From: Clostridia bacterium
Lineage (GTDB): Bacteria > Bacillota > Clostridia > Monoglobales > Monoglobaceae
DNA length: 5,717 nt
Assembly: GCA_900769795.1 (NCBI GenBank)
Contig: CAAGHZ010000100.1
Span: 1 to 5,717, forward strand
Direction: 5' to 3'
Made by a program: the position numbers and the translations under genes. How positions within the stretch are numbered: position 1 is the first letter of the stretch; each line of letters starts with the position of its first letter. The notes under the pieces are model-generated. The model did no database searches, was not told the DNA's origin, and saw only the letters and a list, made by a program, of their open reading frames with translations. Positions 5,714 to 5,717 of this stretch are shown in pieces.

Positions 5714-5717
5714 AAAA

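Overview
The window looks like ordinary chromosomal DNA of a low-to-moderate GC Firmicute, most likely a member of the Clostridia. The reasons are the A-rich, GGAGG-type ribosome binding sites, a textbook sigma-A promoter, ECF-type thiamine uptake, a DUF1015 protein, and the organisation of the aspartokinase. No mobile element, CRISPR array, tRNA or rRNA was seen.

Layout. Positions 2-397 (+) hold the 3' part of an ECF thiamine-transporter substrate-binding subunit (ThiT family), cut by the left edge. A perfect 15-bp hairpin (401-435) separates it from a convergent 45-residue small membrane protein gene (437-574, -). Positions 575-823 form a divergent intergenic region with a strong sigma-A promoter facing right. 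From 824 to 5554 (+) there is a four-gene cluster: a DUF1015 protein, homoserine dehydrogenase (hom), homoserine kinase (thrB) and aspartokinase (lysC). It is closed by a 10-bp terminator hairpin at 5570-5602. The last 115 bases hold an unexplained hairpin and perhaps a promoter for a gene beyond the edge.

Function. LysC makes aspartyl phosphate, Hom reduces aspartate semialdehyde to homoserine, and ThrB phosphorylates homoserine, so the cluster supplies the entry step and the threonine branch of the aspartate family. Aspartate-semialdehyde dehydrogenase and threonine synthase are not in the window. The uncharacterised DUF1015 protein is the promoter-proximal gene of this apparent operon.

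The most notable points are: (1) an in-frame internal start inside lysC with a near-perfect Shine-Dalgarno, positioned to make a separate regulatory beta subunit; (2) the DUF1015 protein, whose DGHHR motif resembles that of ParB-like serine kinases, in a homoserine/threonine operon; (3) a shortened, degenerate C-terminal ACT region in Hom; (4) substitutions at expected thiamine-contact positions in the ThiT-like protein. Most of the window is well-understood metabolism. I do not see a clearly novel multi-gene system here.
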